64,000 nt of DNA from Fictibacillus phosphorivorans (GTDB lineage: Bacteria > Bacillota > Bacilli > Bacillales > Fictibacillaceae), in the NCBI RefSeq assembly GCF_001619875.1, contig NZ_LRFC01000012.1, positions 89,400-153,399 of the forward strand, read 5' to 3'. The notes under the pieces were generated by a model. The model was given only the letters and a program-made list of their open reading frames with translations, searched no databases and was not told the origin of the DNA. A program made the position numbers and the translations under genes. Shown in pieces: positions 43,814-53,685 of the stretch (position 1 is the stretch's first letter; each line of letters begins with the position of its first letter).

Positions 43814-43819
43814 TAAAGA

Positions 43820-44761
43820 GTGAGTAATAAAAAAACAGGTCTATTAATAATGGCGTATGGAACGCCAAGAAGTCTTGATGAAGTTGAAAGCTATTATACG
43901 CACATTAGACGAGGTCGCAAGCCTTCTCCTGAACAACTTCAAGAACTAACAGAACGGTACGAGCAGATCGGCGGAATTTCACCGCTTGCTAAGATTACAG
44001 AGGAGCAAGCTCAAAAAATTGAAGAAGAAGTGAACCGTCGCTTTTCTGATCGTGAGTTTAAAAGCTATCTAGGATTAAAGCATATTGATCCATTTATTGA
44101 AGATGCGGTGCACCAGATGAAAGAGGACGGAGTTGAAGAAGCGGTAACTTTGGTTCTAGCTCCTCACTATTCAACGTTTAGTGTGAAGTCATACAACGGA
44201 CGTGCGGTTGAAGAGTCTGCAAAAATTGGCGGTCCGTCATTTGTAACCATTGATAGCTGGTATGACGAACCAAAGTATGTTCAATATTGGGCTGACGGTA
44301 TTAAACAAACGTTTCATACTATTCCTGAAGATGAACATGACAAAACAGTTGTCATATTTTCTGCGCATAGTCTTCCAGAAAAGATTCTTCAAATGGGGGA
44401 TCCGTATCCCGCACAGCTTCAGGAAACGGCTGATCTCATTGCGGAAAAAGCAAATGTTCCGCACTATACGATCGGTTGGCAGAGTGCCGGTAACACACCT
44501 GAGCCGTGGATCGGACCAGACGTTCAGGATTTGACAAGAGATCTTTATAACGAGCATGGCTATAAACATTTTATCTATTGTCCAGTAGGTTTTGTTGCGG
44601 ACCATTTAGAAGTTTTATATGACAATGACTATGAGTGTAAAGTGGTCACGGATGAGTTAGGTGTCAACTATTATCGTCCTGAAATGCCGAACGCAAGACC
44701 TGAGTTTATTGACTGTTTGGCAACGGTCATTGAAAACGCACTAGCAAAAGAAAGAATGTGA
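43820..44761 (+). CDS. hemH: Ferrochelatase HemH (CpfC)
   Basis: A 313-residue chelatase inserting ferrous iron. In Firmicutes the substrate is coproporphyrin III (CpfC). Features: [31 protein letters not shown], the catalytic histidine in [29 protein letters not shown] and [14 protein letters not shown]. Start is GTG 43820 after GGTGAT. It overlaps hemY by four bases (GTGA). Confidence 0.95.
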   Translation: MSNKKTGLLIMAYGTPRSLDEVESYYTHIRRGRKPSPEQLQELTERYEQIGGISPLAKITEEQAQKIEEEVNRRFSDREFKSYLGLKHIDPFIEDAVHQMKEDGVEEAVTLVLAPHYSTFSVKSYNGRAVEESAKIGGPSFVTIDSWYDEPKYVQYWADGIKQTFHTIPEDEHDKTVVIFSAHSLPEKILQMGDPYPAQLQETADLIAEKANVPHYTIGWQSAGNTPEPWIGPDVQDLTRDLYNEHGYKHFIYCPVGFVADHLEVLYDNDYECKVVTDELGVNYYRPEMPNARPEFIDCLATVIENALAKERM

Positions 44762-46173
44762 CAGAAATGAGCGAGCGAAAGCACGTTATTATATTGGGCG
44801 GCGGCATAACAGGTTTAGCCGCTGCCTTTTATGTTCAGAAATATGCGAATGAAACTGGTAAGCAAGTAACCTTTACATTGCTTGAGGGAAGCGAACGCCT
44901 TGGCGGAAAAATCGATACGATTAGAGAAGATGGCTATGTGCTAGAACGAGGTCCAGATTCCTATCTTGCCAGAAAAACGGTCATGACAGATCTCATTCAT
45001 GATGTGGGTCTAGCTGATGAACTTGTATCGAATGAAACAGGTCAAGCGTATATTTTGCATAACATGAAGCTTCATCCGATTCCAGAAGGAGCTGTGATGG
45101 GGATTCCGACAAAAGTCATGCCATTTGCGTTTACACCGCTCTTTTCTCTTGCAGGAAAAGCTAGAGCAGGTTACGATCTTGTCCTGCCTAAACGAAGTGA
45201 TGCAGACCGTGATATTTCAGTAGGTCATTTTTTCAGAAGACGACTTGGTGATCAAGTGGTTGATCGACTCATCGAACCTTTATTATCAGGCATCTATGCT
45301 GGCCGAATCGACCGCCTCAGTTTGCAATCTACTTTTCCACAATTCATAGAAACAGAAAAGAAGTATAGAAGCTTGATTTTAGGGATGAAAAAGTCTCAAC
45401 CCCAAAAACAAAAATCGTTAAAGCCTCAAAAGAAAAAAGGTGCGTTTTTAACACTAAAAGGCGGATTGTCCTCATTCATAGAAGCTCTGTCAAAAGCCTT
45501 GCCAGAAGATTCGATAAAGACTGGTGTTAAGGTTCAGGATGTTGTGCGTCTAGAAGATGGAACATATTCCGCGCAGATGGAAGACGGTTCATCTGTTATC
45601 GGTGATCATGTGATTGTGACAACTCCTTATGGAATCACAAAAAAAATATTCGATGAATCTCTTTTCCCAGTAGGTTTTCATGATACAAAGCCTACTTCTG
45701 TAGCGACCGTCGCGATGAGTTTTAATGAGGAAGATGTAAATTTTTCTTTAGACGGTACAGGTTTTGTTATCGCTAAAAGTGAGAAGACCTCTATTACGGC
45801 TTGTACGTGGACAAGCCGAAAGTGGCCGCATACGACACCAAAGGGCAGTGTAGTACTCCGCTGCTATGTGGGACGGGCCGAAGATCAGGATATTGTTCAC
45901 GAAACAGATGAAGTTATTTTAGAAAAGGTATTGGACGACTTGAAAAGAATTATGGGTGTTGATGCCCGTCCGAAGTTTTACCATGTTTCCAGGATGATCG
46001 ATTCCATGCCCCAATATGAAGTCGGTCATAAAGAACATGTGAAAAAGCTGCGCACCACGTTTAATGAAAAGCTTCCAGGTGTTAAATTAGCAGGAGCTCC
46101 ATATGATGGTGTTGGCTTGCCAGATTGTGTGAACTCTGCGAGAATGGCTGTGGAATCTCTATTGACGCGTTAG
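44758..46173 (+). CDS. hemY: Coproporphyrinogen III oxidase HemY (CgoX)
   Basis: A 471-residue FAD enzyme of the HemY/CgoX family that oxidises coproporphyrinogen III to coproporphyrin III. The dinucleotide fold is [15 protein letters not shown], followed by [21 protein letters not shown] and the C-terminal [12 protein letters not shown] motif. It overlaps hemH by four bases and completes hemEHY. A short lysine/glutamine-rich loop ([15 protein letters not shown]) lies about residue 210 and may be a local insertion. Confidence 0.94.
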   Translation: MTEMSERKHVIILGGGITGLAAAFYVQKYANETGKQVTFTLLEGSERLGGKIDTIREDGYVLERGPDSYLARKTVMTDLIHDVGLADELVSNETGQAYILHNMKLHPIPEGAVMGIPTKVMPFAFTPLFSLAGKARAGYDLVLPKRSDADRDISVGHFFRRRLGDQVVDRLIEPLLSGIYAGRIDRLSLQSTFPQFIETEKKYRSLILGMKKSQPQKQKSLKPQKKKGAFLTLKGGLSSFIEALSKALPEDSIKTGVKVQDVVRLEDGTYSAQMEDGSSVIGDHVIVTTPYGITKKIFDESLFPVGFHDTKPTSVATVAMSFNEEDVNFSLDGTGFVIAKSEKTSITACTWTSRKWPHTTPKGSVVLRCYVGRAEDQDIVHETDEVILEKVLDDLKRIMGVDARPKFYHVSRMIDSMPQYEVGHKEHVKKLRTTFNEKLPGVKLAGAPYDGVGLPDCVNSARMAVESLLTR

Positions 46174-46237
46174 GGAATGTCGCCTTAGCTTTTTTGAGTA
46201 TTTCGGGGGCATTTCAGGGAAGTAGGGAGTGCGGAAT

Positions 46238-46358
46238 TTGTCGAGGATTGTAGACTCGTCGATAAATGCTAAAAACTTTTGGATTGAGAGCCAAATCTCG
46301 TGGATAAACAGCCAGAATTTCTGGATTGCGTGCTGAAATCTGGATTAGAAAAATTGAA
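46238..46358. repeat. Intergenic ~21-bp degenerate array, unit TGGATTNNNNGCCNNAATCTC
   Basis: TGGAT cores begin at 46280, 46301, 46322 and 46341, with related GAT-containing copies at about 46259 and 46241. Steps are 21, 21 and 19. It is the most degenerate of the arrays. It lies after hemY and before the kinase terminator. Confidence 0.6.
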
Positions 46359-46420
46359 TACCCCGCTGCGTATTAGGAAGAAAGTTTTAAGATTAAAAGT
46401 ATATCATACAGCAAATAATT

Positions 46421-46455
46421 AAACGACAAATGGATATGTTTGTCGTTTTTTATAT
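46421..46455 (+). terminator. Terminator between hemY and the KinB-like gene
   Basis: AAACGACAAA, loop TGGATATG, TTTGTCGTTTTTTA. Confidence 0.88.
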
Positions 46456-46511
46456 TTTCTTGGAGAATGTTTCTGCTATACTGAAGGAAGAAAAAAGGGA
46501 AGGGGAGTATT

Positions 46512-47789
46512 ATGCAGGCATTTATTGAACCGTTATTTGTAAATATTGCAATCATTTTCTCCTTTACGCACCTTCTGAATATGTTCTTTCCCCTTCATCC
46601 TGGTGTTATTCCAAGTTATAAAAACCAAATTATCTTTGGTTTGATCAGTGGAGCAGGAGCACTGGTTTGTATGCTGTTTCCTATTGAAACCCTCCAAGAT
46701 TCTTACTTCGATCTGAGAAATGTGCCCATCATGATCGTAACCCTTTATGTAGGCTGGCTGCCTGGGGCGATCTGTTCATTGATTGTACTTATAGCAAGAA
46801 TAGGTATGGGTGGGGACCTTGTATGGCTTGGAGTCGTTTTAATTTTCTTGGCCTATATCATCTGTTTGATCTATCATGGATTTTTTGATGAAGACAAACG
46901 CAGATGGATTTCTACCATGTACATTGCACTTGTTTATACGTTGTTTTATATACTGTTCATTTACTCGTATTTAGATTTTCTCACGATTGATTTTTATGTG
47001 GTTTATTTTTCAAGCTTTTTGATCGCATTCTTTTCTTGTATCTTTTTAATCGAGAGACTAGTAAAGATCAATATGCAGTTAAAAGAAACTGTTTATTTAG
47101 ATAAACTAGCCGTTGCCGGACAGATGGCTGCTGCGATTGCACATGAAGTTAGAAATCCAATGACGACGATCAGAGGTATGATTCAGTTTCTAGGCAGTAC
47201 AACAACAGATGAAAAGCTTAAGGAGCATTCACCCCTCTTGATTGAAGAGCTGGATAGAACGAACAAGATTATTACAGATTATTTATCGATGGTAAAACCT
47301 GATGTTCCAAAACTTGAAAGAGTTGAGCTTGAGAAGGTTTTAATGGATGTGATATCTCTTACGGCTCCATACGGTTCGATCAACAATGTGGAACTAACCG
47401 CCAGTGAGATTGGTTCATACAAGGTTTGCATCGATGAACCAAAGTTGAAGCAAGGTTTAATGAATATTATTAAAAACGGTATTGAAGCGATTGAGGAAGG
47501 CGGAACGATCCATCTGTATCCATACAAAGTGACAAAAAGGAATATTACCATTGCAATTGAAGACAATGGTAAAGGTATGACAGAAGAGGAACTTGAGCAG
47601 ATCGGTCTTCCTTTTTATACGACTAAAGCAAAAGGCACGGGTCTCGGCATGATGGTAACCTATAAACTGATTCAGGATATGGGGGGGAAACTTCGGTACG
47701 AAAGTGTACTTAACGAAGGAACGCGAGTATTGCTAACATTGCCGTTATGTACGAAATCAAGTGGGTTGGTTGACGAGGGGGTAGAATAA
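46512..47789 (+). CDS. KinB-like membrane sensor histidine kinase
   Basis: A 425-residue kinase with six hydrophobic segments in the first 180 residues (5TM-LYT-type sensor), then HisKA with H211 in AIAHEVRNPMTTIRGMIQFLG and HATPase boxes NIIKNGIEAIEEGG, DNGKGMTEEEL and GTGLGMMVTYKLI. This architecture matches KinB, which feeds the sporulation phosphorelay. No response regulator is adjacent, as for KinA-E. Its stop codon directly abuts the yhgD start, so it is likely co-transcribed with yhgD. A TGCTATACT extended -10 lies about 35 bases upstream. Confidence 0.82.
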   Translation: MQAFIEPLFVNIAIIFSFTHLLNMFFPLHPGVIPSYKNQIIFGLISGAGALVCMLFPIETLQDSYFDLRNVPIMIVTLYVGWLPGAICSLIVLIARIGMGGDLVWLGVVLIFLAYIICLIYHGFFDEDKRRWISTMYIALVYTLFYILFIYSYLDFLTIDFYVVYFSSFLIAFFSCIFLIERLVKINMQLKETVYLDKLAVAGQMAAAIAHEVRNPMTTIRGMIQFLGSTTTDEKLKEHSPLLIEELDRTNKIITDYLSMVKPDVPKLERVELEKVLMDVISLTAPYGSINNVELTASEIGSYKVCIDEPKLKQGLMNIIKNGIEAIEEGGTIHLYPYKVTKRNITIAIEDNGKGMTEEELEQIGLPFYTTKAKGTGLGMMVTYKLIQDMGGKLRYESVLNEGTRVLLTLPLCTKSSGLVDEGVE

Positions 47790-48359
47790 ATGGATCGCAG
47801 AAAAAGTATTTTGGAAGCAGCAGAACGTTCTTTTTCCATGTTTGGCTACAAAGCAAGTACGGTAGATCAGATTGCTAAGATCGCCAACGTCGGAAAAGGA
47901 ACGATCTACACATTTTTTTCTAATAAAGAAGAGCTGTTTTCTGAAATCATTACGAACTTGGTAAAAGAAACAAAATTGGCTGCATCTGCTGCAATAAAAG
48001 AAGACCGTCCTTTTTATGAAAATTTGCATGATGCGCTATATGAAGTCATAGAACTTCGGAGAACGCATCAACTGGCCGTTAAACTTTCACAAGAAGTGAA
48101 GGAATTAAACACTTCACCGGTCACAGATGCTCTGCAGAGAATTGAAAAAGCGGTCTTAAGTTTTGTTCAAAAAGAACTCGACAAAGCGGTGGAGAAAGGT
48201 GAAATCAAAGAGTGTCCGACAGAAATTGTGGCTTTTATGATGGTTAAACTATATATTGCTCTTATTTTTGATTGGGAACGTGACAACAAGGCTCTGCATA
48301 AGGAAAAAATGCTAGAAGTACTTGAGATGTTTGTGATGGATGGCTTAAGAAAATCTTAG
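47790..48359 (+). CDS. yhgD: YhgD, TetR-family regulator
   Basis: A 189-residue TetR repressor: the HTH is RKSILEAAERSFSMFGYKASTVDQIAKIANVGKGTIYTFFSNKEELFSEI, and the remaining helices form the ligand-binding part. It precedes yhgE as in B. subtilis and likely represses it; two TGAC-type palindromes lie in the yhgE leader. The start abuts the stop of the KinB-like gene. Confidence 0.9.
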   Translation: MDRRKSILEAAERSFSMFGYKASTVDQIAKIANVGKGTIYTFFSNKEELFSEIITNLVKETKLAASAAIKEDRPFYENLHDALYEVIELRRTHQLAVKLSQEVKELNTSPVTDALQRIEKAVLSFVQKELDKAVEKGEIKECPTEIVAFMMVKLYIALIFDWERDNKALHKEKMLEVLEMFVMDGLRKS

Positions 48360-48361
48360 TG

Positions 48362-48390
48362 TTGCAGAACCAAAAAAAACGTGATATATT
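48362..48390 (+). promoter_or_regulatory. Sigma-A promoter of yhgE
   Basis: TTGCAG at 48362, 17-base spacer, TATATT at 48385. It starts immediately after the yhgD stop. Confidence 0.75.
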
Positions 48391-48396
48391 TACTCG

Positions 48397-48419
48397 TGAC
48401 CAATTTTCAATTTCGGTCA
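48397..48419. promoter_or_regulatory. Candidate YhgD operator O1 (TGACC-13-GGTCA)
   Basis: TGACC and GGTCA are perfect inverted arms, starting seven bases after the -10, over the predicted transcription start. Assignment to YhgD is inference from position. Confidence 0.5.
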
Positions 48420-48473
48420 TTTTTCTAAAAGTGGAACGTAAGAGTTCTCTTTTTTTGGAATAAAATGACCATT

Positions 48474-48488
48474 TGACTGATATAGTCA
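48474..48488. promoter_or_regulatory. Candidate YhgD operator O2 (TGACTGATATAGTCA)
   Basis: TGACT-GATAT-AGTCA has perfect five-base arms and lies 27 bases before the yhgE start. It shares TGAC/GTCA ends with O1. Confidence 0.5.
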
Positions 48489-48514
48489 TTCAGTATTCAG
48501 GAGGAGTGAAAAAC

Positions 48515-50653
48515 GTGCTTAAAAGTATCGGAGCTCAATTTAAAGCGGTATTTTCAAACAGAAAAATCGCTGTACCGGTCTTGGCAGTTCTTTTTATACC
48601 TGTGTTATACAGCGGAATGTTTCTATGGGCGTTCTGGGACCCGTATGACAAGATGGAAGATCTGCCGGTTGCCGTAGTCAATCAGGATGAGGGTTATGAT
48701 TATAACGGAGAAAACTTAGCTGTTGGAGATGAATTTGTTAAAAAGCTGAAAGAAAACCCGCAGTTCAAGTGGAAATTTGTAAGTGAAGAAAAAGCAAAAC
48801 AAGGACTCGAACATAACGATTATTACATGATGATCGAGATTCCAGAAAACTTTTCAGAAAATGCAACATCTTTATCAGGCAGCTCGAACAAAAAACCAGA
48901 AATCATCTATACACCAAACGCAGGCTTTAACTTTTTAGCGGCGCAGATTGGTGGAACTGCCGTTGATAAGATGAAAGAAAGCTTATCCAACGAACTAACC
49001 AAAACGTATGCTGAAGTTATGTTTGATCAAGTTGAGCAGTTAGCGGGCGGTTTGGAAAAAGCTGCAGACGGTTCGAATCAAATAACAGATGGTCTGAAGA
49101 AAGCATCAACTGGAAGTGGTGAACTTGCAGCTGGGATGGAAGAGAAAACACCACAGATCAATGAACTAAGAAATGGTGCAGCTACTTATCAATCAAAAAT
49201 GACTGAGTTTGATAACGGAGTCGATAAATTGCTTGCAGCTCACAAACAGCTTGCTGCAGGTCAAGGGCAGCTGAGTAACGGTGCACAAGCGTTAAAAGGC
49301 GGACTTAGTCAAGCGACAGCAGGATCTGAAAAAATCAAGGACGGCAGCCTTGCACTACAAGGCGGTGCCGCTAAATTATCGAGTGGTGCGAGTACACTTG
49401 CGGGTTCTGTAAACGAATGGAACGCAGGTGCACAAAAAGCAACAGCAGGGTCGAAACAATTAGAACAGCAGATCAATGCCTTGATTCAAAACCAAGGAAA
49501 CATGACAGATGAACAAGTTGCAGCTGCTTTAAAACAGCTTGCAGCTGCAAGTAATGGCATCAATAAAGGATTAGATGGTCTAACTGCTGCAACAGGCAAG
49601 ATTGCAGGAGGTGCCAACGAACTTTCAGCAGGCGCAAAAAAACTTAGTGATTCACAGACAGCTGTGGCACAAGGAGCAGAACAGCTTCATAACGGCCAGT
49701 TAAAATTAGTTAATGGAGTGGATCAGCTTGCAAGCGGTCAAGCAAAAGTAAACGAGGGCACACAAACGTTTCAATCTAAGCTTGGTGAATTAGCATCAGG
49801 TTCACAGCAGTTATTGGCTGCCAGCGGAAAAATTGCAGATGGAACGACAACTGTAGCATCAGGCTGGCAAGAGGTTACAGGTCACGTAAAAGAGATTCAC
49901 AACGGCGAACAAAAGCTTCTAGATGGAAGCGGCAAGTTATCGTCTTCACTTAGTGATGCAGCAGATAAAACTGGGGAACTTGATCCGGACAGTGAAATGT
50001 TTGAGAGAATTGCGAACCCTGTGTCTGTAAAAACGAATAAGTTTTCTGATGTTCCGAACTATGGTACAGGATTTGCGCCTTACTTCTTATCACTAGGGCT
50101 TTTCGTGGGGGCACTATTAATGTCCATCGTATTCCCATTACGTGATAAAGCAGGTGAGCCGCGTTCAGGATTTAGCTGGTTCGCTAGTAAGTTCACTTTC
50201 TTAGCGGTAGTCGGTGTCGTTCAGGCACTCATTGCTGATGCGGTGTTGCTATACGGACTGAACATTGAAGTGAGTAACCTAGGTGCGTTTCTAGGACTTA
50301 GCATCATTACAAGCTTAACGTTCTTGGCTCTCGTACAATTGCTTGTGACGGTCTTAGGAGACCCTGGAAGATTTGTAGCGATCATTATCTTGATCCTTCA
50401 GCTTACAACAAGCGCAGGAACATTCCCGCTTGAACTGATTCCGAATGGTCTTCAAGGCTTTAACATCTGGCTTCCAATGACATATTCGGTAGCAGGCTTT
50501 AAAGCAGTGATCTCGAGTGGAGATATGAGCAGCTTCATCTCCAACATGTGGGTTCTAGTCGGGTTCATGGCACTTTGTATGGTTGGAACATGGATCTATT
50601 TTGCGACAAAAATAAGAAAAAAGAATACTGCTGATGAAGTAGCAGCAGCTTAA
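48515..50653 (+). CDS. yhgE: YhgE, ABC-2/Pip-type membrane protein with glycine-rich repeats
   Basis: A 712-residue YhgE/Pip protein. An N-terminal helix (AVPVLAVLFIPVLYSGMFLWAFWDPY) precedes a large external domain. That domain has about 280 residues of heptad-like repeats of the form LxxGxxxLxxG (AAGQGQLSNGAQALKGG, AGGANELSAGAKKLSD). Five C-terminal helices follow. Relatives serve as phage receptors and ESX-type or exporter partners. GTG 48515 follows GGAGGAG; the 14 upstream residues lie in the operator and are excluded. Confidence 0.9.
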   Translation: MLKSIGAQFKAVFSNRKIAVPVLAVLFIPVLYSGMFLWAFWDPYDKMEDLPVAVVNQDEGYDYNGENLAVGDEFVKKLKENPQFKWKFVSEEKAKQGLEHNDYYMMIEIPENFSENATSLSGSSNKKPEIIYTPNAGFNFLAAQIGGTAVDKMKESLSNELTKTYAEVMFDQVEQLAGGLEKAADGSNQITDGLKKASTGSGELAAGMEEKTPQINELRNGAATYQSKMTEFDNGVDKLLAAHKQLAAGQGQLSNGAQALKGGLSQATAGSEKIKDGSLALQGGAAKLSSGASTLAGSVNEWNAGAQKATAGSKQLEQQINALIQNQGNMTDEQVAAALKQLAAASNGINKGLDGLTAATGKIAGGANELSAGAKKLSDSQTAVAQGAEQLHNGQLKLVNGVDQLASGQAKVNEGTQTFQSKLGELASGSQQLLAASGKIADGTTTVASGWQEVTGHVKEIHNGEQKLLDGSGKLSSSLSDAADKTGELDPDSEMFERIANPVSVKTNKFSDVPNYGTGFAPYFLSLGLFVGALLMSIVFPLRDKAGEPRSGFSWFASKFTFLAVVGVVQALIADAVLLYGLNIEVSNLGAFLGLSIITSLTFLALVQLLVTVLGDPGRFVAIIILILQLTTSAGTFPLELIPNGLQGFNIWLPMTYSVAGFKAVISSGDMSSFISNMWVLVGFMALCMVGTWIYFATKIRKKNTADEVAAA

Positions 50654-50663
50654 ATAGTATGAG

Positions 50664-50701
50664 AACACCTGAAGGGATTAATAGCCTTCAGGTGTTTTTT
50701 T
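50664..50701 (+). terminator. Terminator of yhgE
   Basis: ACACCTGAAGG, loop GATTAATAG, CCTTCAGGTGTTTTTTT. Confidence 0.92.
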
Positions 50702-50937
50702 GTGCTCGTCCAGCGGCTGATAAGCAGGCTGGACGCGATTCTAGACTTTTACGAGCGATTCCTAAAAATAAGAATTTAGGTTTGTCAGAGCGCTATTCTC
50801 TCCAACGGAACTACTGCTCCCAAGCTTTAAACTGCCACTTTAAAAAAGACGTTTTCAAGTTAGCAAGCAAGGGAAATATAAAAAAAGGACATTCTAATGG
50901 ATGCAGCTTACATATGACATAAAGGAGAGAACCGCAT

Positions 50938-52092
50938 TTGATTACTTTCAAAAACGTAGGGAAAAAGTTCCCTGACGGTTTTGAGGCCTTGAAGAACATC
51001 GACTTTCAAATTAAACAAGGGGAGTTAGTCGCGTTAATTGGCCCAAGTGGTTGTGGTAAAACAACAACCATGAGAATGATAAACCGTTTGATTGAGCCAT
51101 CAAAAGGAACGATATTAATTGATGGAGAAGATATAGCAAAACAAAACCCCGTTGAGCTGAGAAGGAATATCGGATACGTAATCCAGCAGATTGGACTTCT
51201 GCCTCACATGACGATTGAAGACAACATTTCGCTTGTCCCGCGTTTAAAAGGATGGGAAAAAGAAAAGTATGATGGCAGAGTAGATGAATTGCTTGATTTA
51301 GTCGGCTTAGATCCTAAGACATTCAGAAAACGTTATCCTTCTGAGCTAAGTGGCGGTCAACAGCAGCGTATTGGCGTTATTCGTGCTTTAGCTGCTGAAC
51401 CCCCAATCATCTTAATGGATGAACCGTTCTCAGCGCTTGATCCGATCAGCCGTGAACAGCTGCAAGATGAGCTTGTTAAGCTGCAGGATACGATTAAGAA
51501 AACAATCGTATTCGTCACACATGATATGGATGAGGCGATTAAGATTGCAGACAGGATTGCGATTTTAAATAAAGGTGAGATCATCCAATTCGATACACCA
51601 GAAAGAATATTGCGCCATCCTGCCAACGATTTTGTAAAAGGGTTCATTGGCGAAAATCGTTTGTCTAGAGAGGATGCCTCAATGCCTGAAGCGGTAGATT
51701 TAATGAGGCCGAATCCTGTTACTGCAAGAGTAACAAGAGGTCTTGCTGAGGCATTAAAGATGATGAAACGATATGGTGTAGACAGTCTTTTAATCACAGA
51801 TCAGCAAAATAAACTGCTCGGGATCACGACGCTGGAAACAATTGAGCATCATTATCCTGAGGAAGATAAAACAGTCGGGGACCTTATGGAAAAAGAGATC
51901 ATCTCTGTTGATGTCTCTGCCACATACACTGAGGTAGCTGAAATTTTTGCTACGAACGGAGTCCATATGATTCCTGTACTCGAAAACGATAAGCTAGTCG
52001 GATTGATTACAAGAGCTTCGATGATGCGTGGACTTGCTGGGCTAAACATATCCGCACAAAAACCTGTTGAGGGAGGTGCGGGCATTGAATAA
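50938..52092 (+). CDS. Glycine betaine/carnitine/choline ABC transporter ATP-binding protein (OpuBA/OpuCA family)
   Basis: A 384-residue ATPase with Walker A GPSGCGKTTT, the family glutamines in NIGYVIQQIGLLPHMT, signature LSGGQQQRIGVIRA and Walker B IILMDEPFSALDP. A pair of CBS domains follows (residues ~250-370), which sense ionic strength in osmotic transporters. Start is TTG 50938 after AAAGGAGAG. It overlaps the next gene by eight bases. Compatible-solute uptake at high osmolarity is the likely role. Confidence 0.92.
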   Translation: MITFKNVGKKFPDGFEALKNIDFQIKQGELVALIGPSGCGKTTTMRMINRLIEPSKGTILIDGEDIAKQNPVELRRNIGYVIQQIGLLPHMTIEDNISLVPRLKGWEKEKYDGRVDELLDLVGLDPKTFRKRYPSELSGGQQQRIGVIRALAAEPPIILMDEPFSALDPISREQLQDELVKLQDTIKKTIVFVTHDMDEAIKIADRIAILNKGEIIQFDTPERILRHPANDFVKGFIGENRLSREDASMPEAVDLMRPNPVTARVTRGLAEALKMMKRYGVDSLLITDQQNKLLGITTLETIEHHYPEEDKTVGDLMEKEIISVDVSATYTEVAEIFATNGVHMIPVLENDKLVGLITRASMMRGLAGLNISAQKPVEGGAGIE

Positions 52093-53635
52093 TTTCTTTT
52101 TAACGATGAAGGATACTTTTGTAAATAGATGGCCTGAAATACTAACAGGACTTCAACAGCACTTATTTCTGTCGCTCGTATCCATCCTAATCGCTGCAGT
52201 AATCGCAGTTCCGCTTGGGATCTTTATATCAAGACGTAAGCGTGTAGCTGAACCCGTTATCGGAGTTACAGCAATCTTTCAAACGATACCGAGCTTAGCC
52301 CTGTTTGGATTTTTGCTTCCTGTATTCGGTATCGGCAGCACAACGGCAATCATTGCTTTAACCGTTTACGCGCTATTGCCTATTTTAAGAAACACGTATA
52401 CAGGTATTACAGGCGTTGATAAATCTGCCGTTGAAGCAGGTAGAGGGATGGGGATGACGAATTCTCAGATACTACGTATGATTGAACTTCCGCTCGCCTT
52501 GCCAATCATCATGGCAGGTCTTAGAACAGCAACGGTATTGACGATTGGTGTTGCGACACTTGCAGCGTTTATCGGGGCAGGCGGACTTGGAGATCTCATC
52601 TATCGTGGGCTTTCTACAACACGAAATGAGCTAGTATTAGCAGGAGCCATTCCAGCAGCATTACTTGCTATTGTATTTGACTTTATTCTTAGACGGATCG
52701 AATTAGCAACAGAGCCGAAAGCTTCAAAAAAGCGCGGTTCGTGGAAACTGCCTGTACTTATCGGTGTACCGATTGCAGCACTTGTTCTTTTCTTCGCACT
52801 GCGCGGTGGTGATGAGGATGCGATTGTGATTACAGGTAAGAAGTGGACAGAGCAATATATCCTTCCTTATGTGATCTCTGAATATGTGAAAGATAAGACA
52901 GACTATCCTGTCGTTGTTAAAGAAGCAATCGGTGAAACGCCAATATTAACAGAAGCAATTAAGAAAGGTGACATCGATTTATACGTGGAATACACGGGTA
53001 CAGGATATTTAACGATTTTAAAAGAGAAGTATGATCCTGGCATGACGCCTGACGAGATATATAACGCTGTAAAAGAAGGATATGCTAAGGAATACAACTT
53101 GAAGTGGACAAAGCCGCTTGGTTTTGAGAATACGTATGCTGTAGCACTGAATCCTGAGACAGCGAAACAAGTAAATGTCAAAACGGTTTCTGAATTAGCA
53201 CCAAAATCGAATCAGCTTTCATTTGGGGGTCCAACGGAGTTTTTTGAACGTGAAGATGGCTATTCGCCATTTGTGGAAACATACAATTTGAACTTCCAAT
53301 CGAAAAAGAGCTTGGATCCGAATTTAATGTACACGGCCGTAAAAGAAGGAAAAGTGGATGTCATTCCAGCATATACAACAGATGGGAGAATCCCTCGCTT
53401 TAACTTAAAGACATTAGATGACGATAAAAAATTCTTCCCGCCATATTATGCGGTTCCTGTTGTAAGAGAGGAAACACTGAAGAAGTATCCGAAGCTTGAA
53501 GGCGTACTTAATGAGCTTGAAGGTAAGATTTCAGAAAAAGATATGGCTGAAATGAACGCGAAAGTAGATTTGGATAAAGAAGATCCGCGTAAAGTTGCTC
53601 AAGATTTCCTAAAAAGCAAAGGATTAATTAAATAA
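52085..53635 (+). CDS. Compatible-solute ABC transporter, permease fused to substrate-binding domain
   Basis: A 516-residue fusion. Residues ~20-215 form the permease (IFQTIPSLALFGFLLPVFGIG, EAA-like AVEAGRGMGMTNSQILRMIELP). A seventh hydrophobic segment (LPVLIGVPIAALVLFFAL) leads to an OpuBC/OpuCC-type binding domain from about residue 240 (ITGKKWTEQYILPYVISEYV, VEYTGTGY). In B. subtilis OpuB/OpuC these are separate genes with two permeases. TTG 52085 follows GGGAGG and overlaps the ATPase stop. Betaine, choline or carnitine cannot be told apart by eye. Confidence 0.9.
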   Translation: MNNFFLTMKDTFVNRWPEILTGLQQHLFLSLVSILIAAVIAVPLGIFISRRKRVAEPVIGVTAIFQTIPSLALFGFLLPVFGIGSTTAIIALTVYALLPILRNTYTGITGVDKSAVEAGRGMGMTNSQILRMIELPLALPIIMAGLRTATVLTIGVATLAAFIGAGGLGDLIYRGLSTTRNELVLAGAIPAALLAIVFDFILRRIELATEPKASKKRGSWKLPVLIGVPIAALVLFFALRGGDEDAIVITGKKWTEQYILPYVISEYVKDKTDYPVVVKEAIGETPILTEAIKKGDIDLYVEYTGTGYLTILKEKYDPGMTPDEIYNAVKEGYAKEYNLKWTKPLGFENTYAVALNPETAKQVNVKTVSELAPKSNQLSFGGPTEFFEREDGYSPFVETYNLNFQSKKSLDPNLMYTAVKEGKVDVIPAYTTDGRIPRFNLKTLDDDKKFFPPYYAVPVVREETLKKYPKLEGVLNELEGKISEKDMAEMNAKVDLDKEDPRKVAQDFLKSKGLIK

Positions 53636-53640
53636 GGTAA

Positions 53641-53674
53641 AAAAACTGGACTCTTTAGGGGGTCCAGTTTTTTT
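53641..53674 (+). terminator. Terminator of the compatible-solute operon
   Basis: AAAACTGGAC, loop TCTTTAGGGG, GTCCAGTTTTTTT. Confidence 0.92.
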
Positions 53675-53685
53675 GTAGCATATGT

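Noticed and set aside
50659..50922. 87-residue ORF after yhgE
   Set aside because: Begins inside the yhgE terminator and has no ribosome site or domain.
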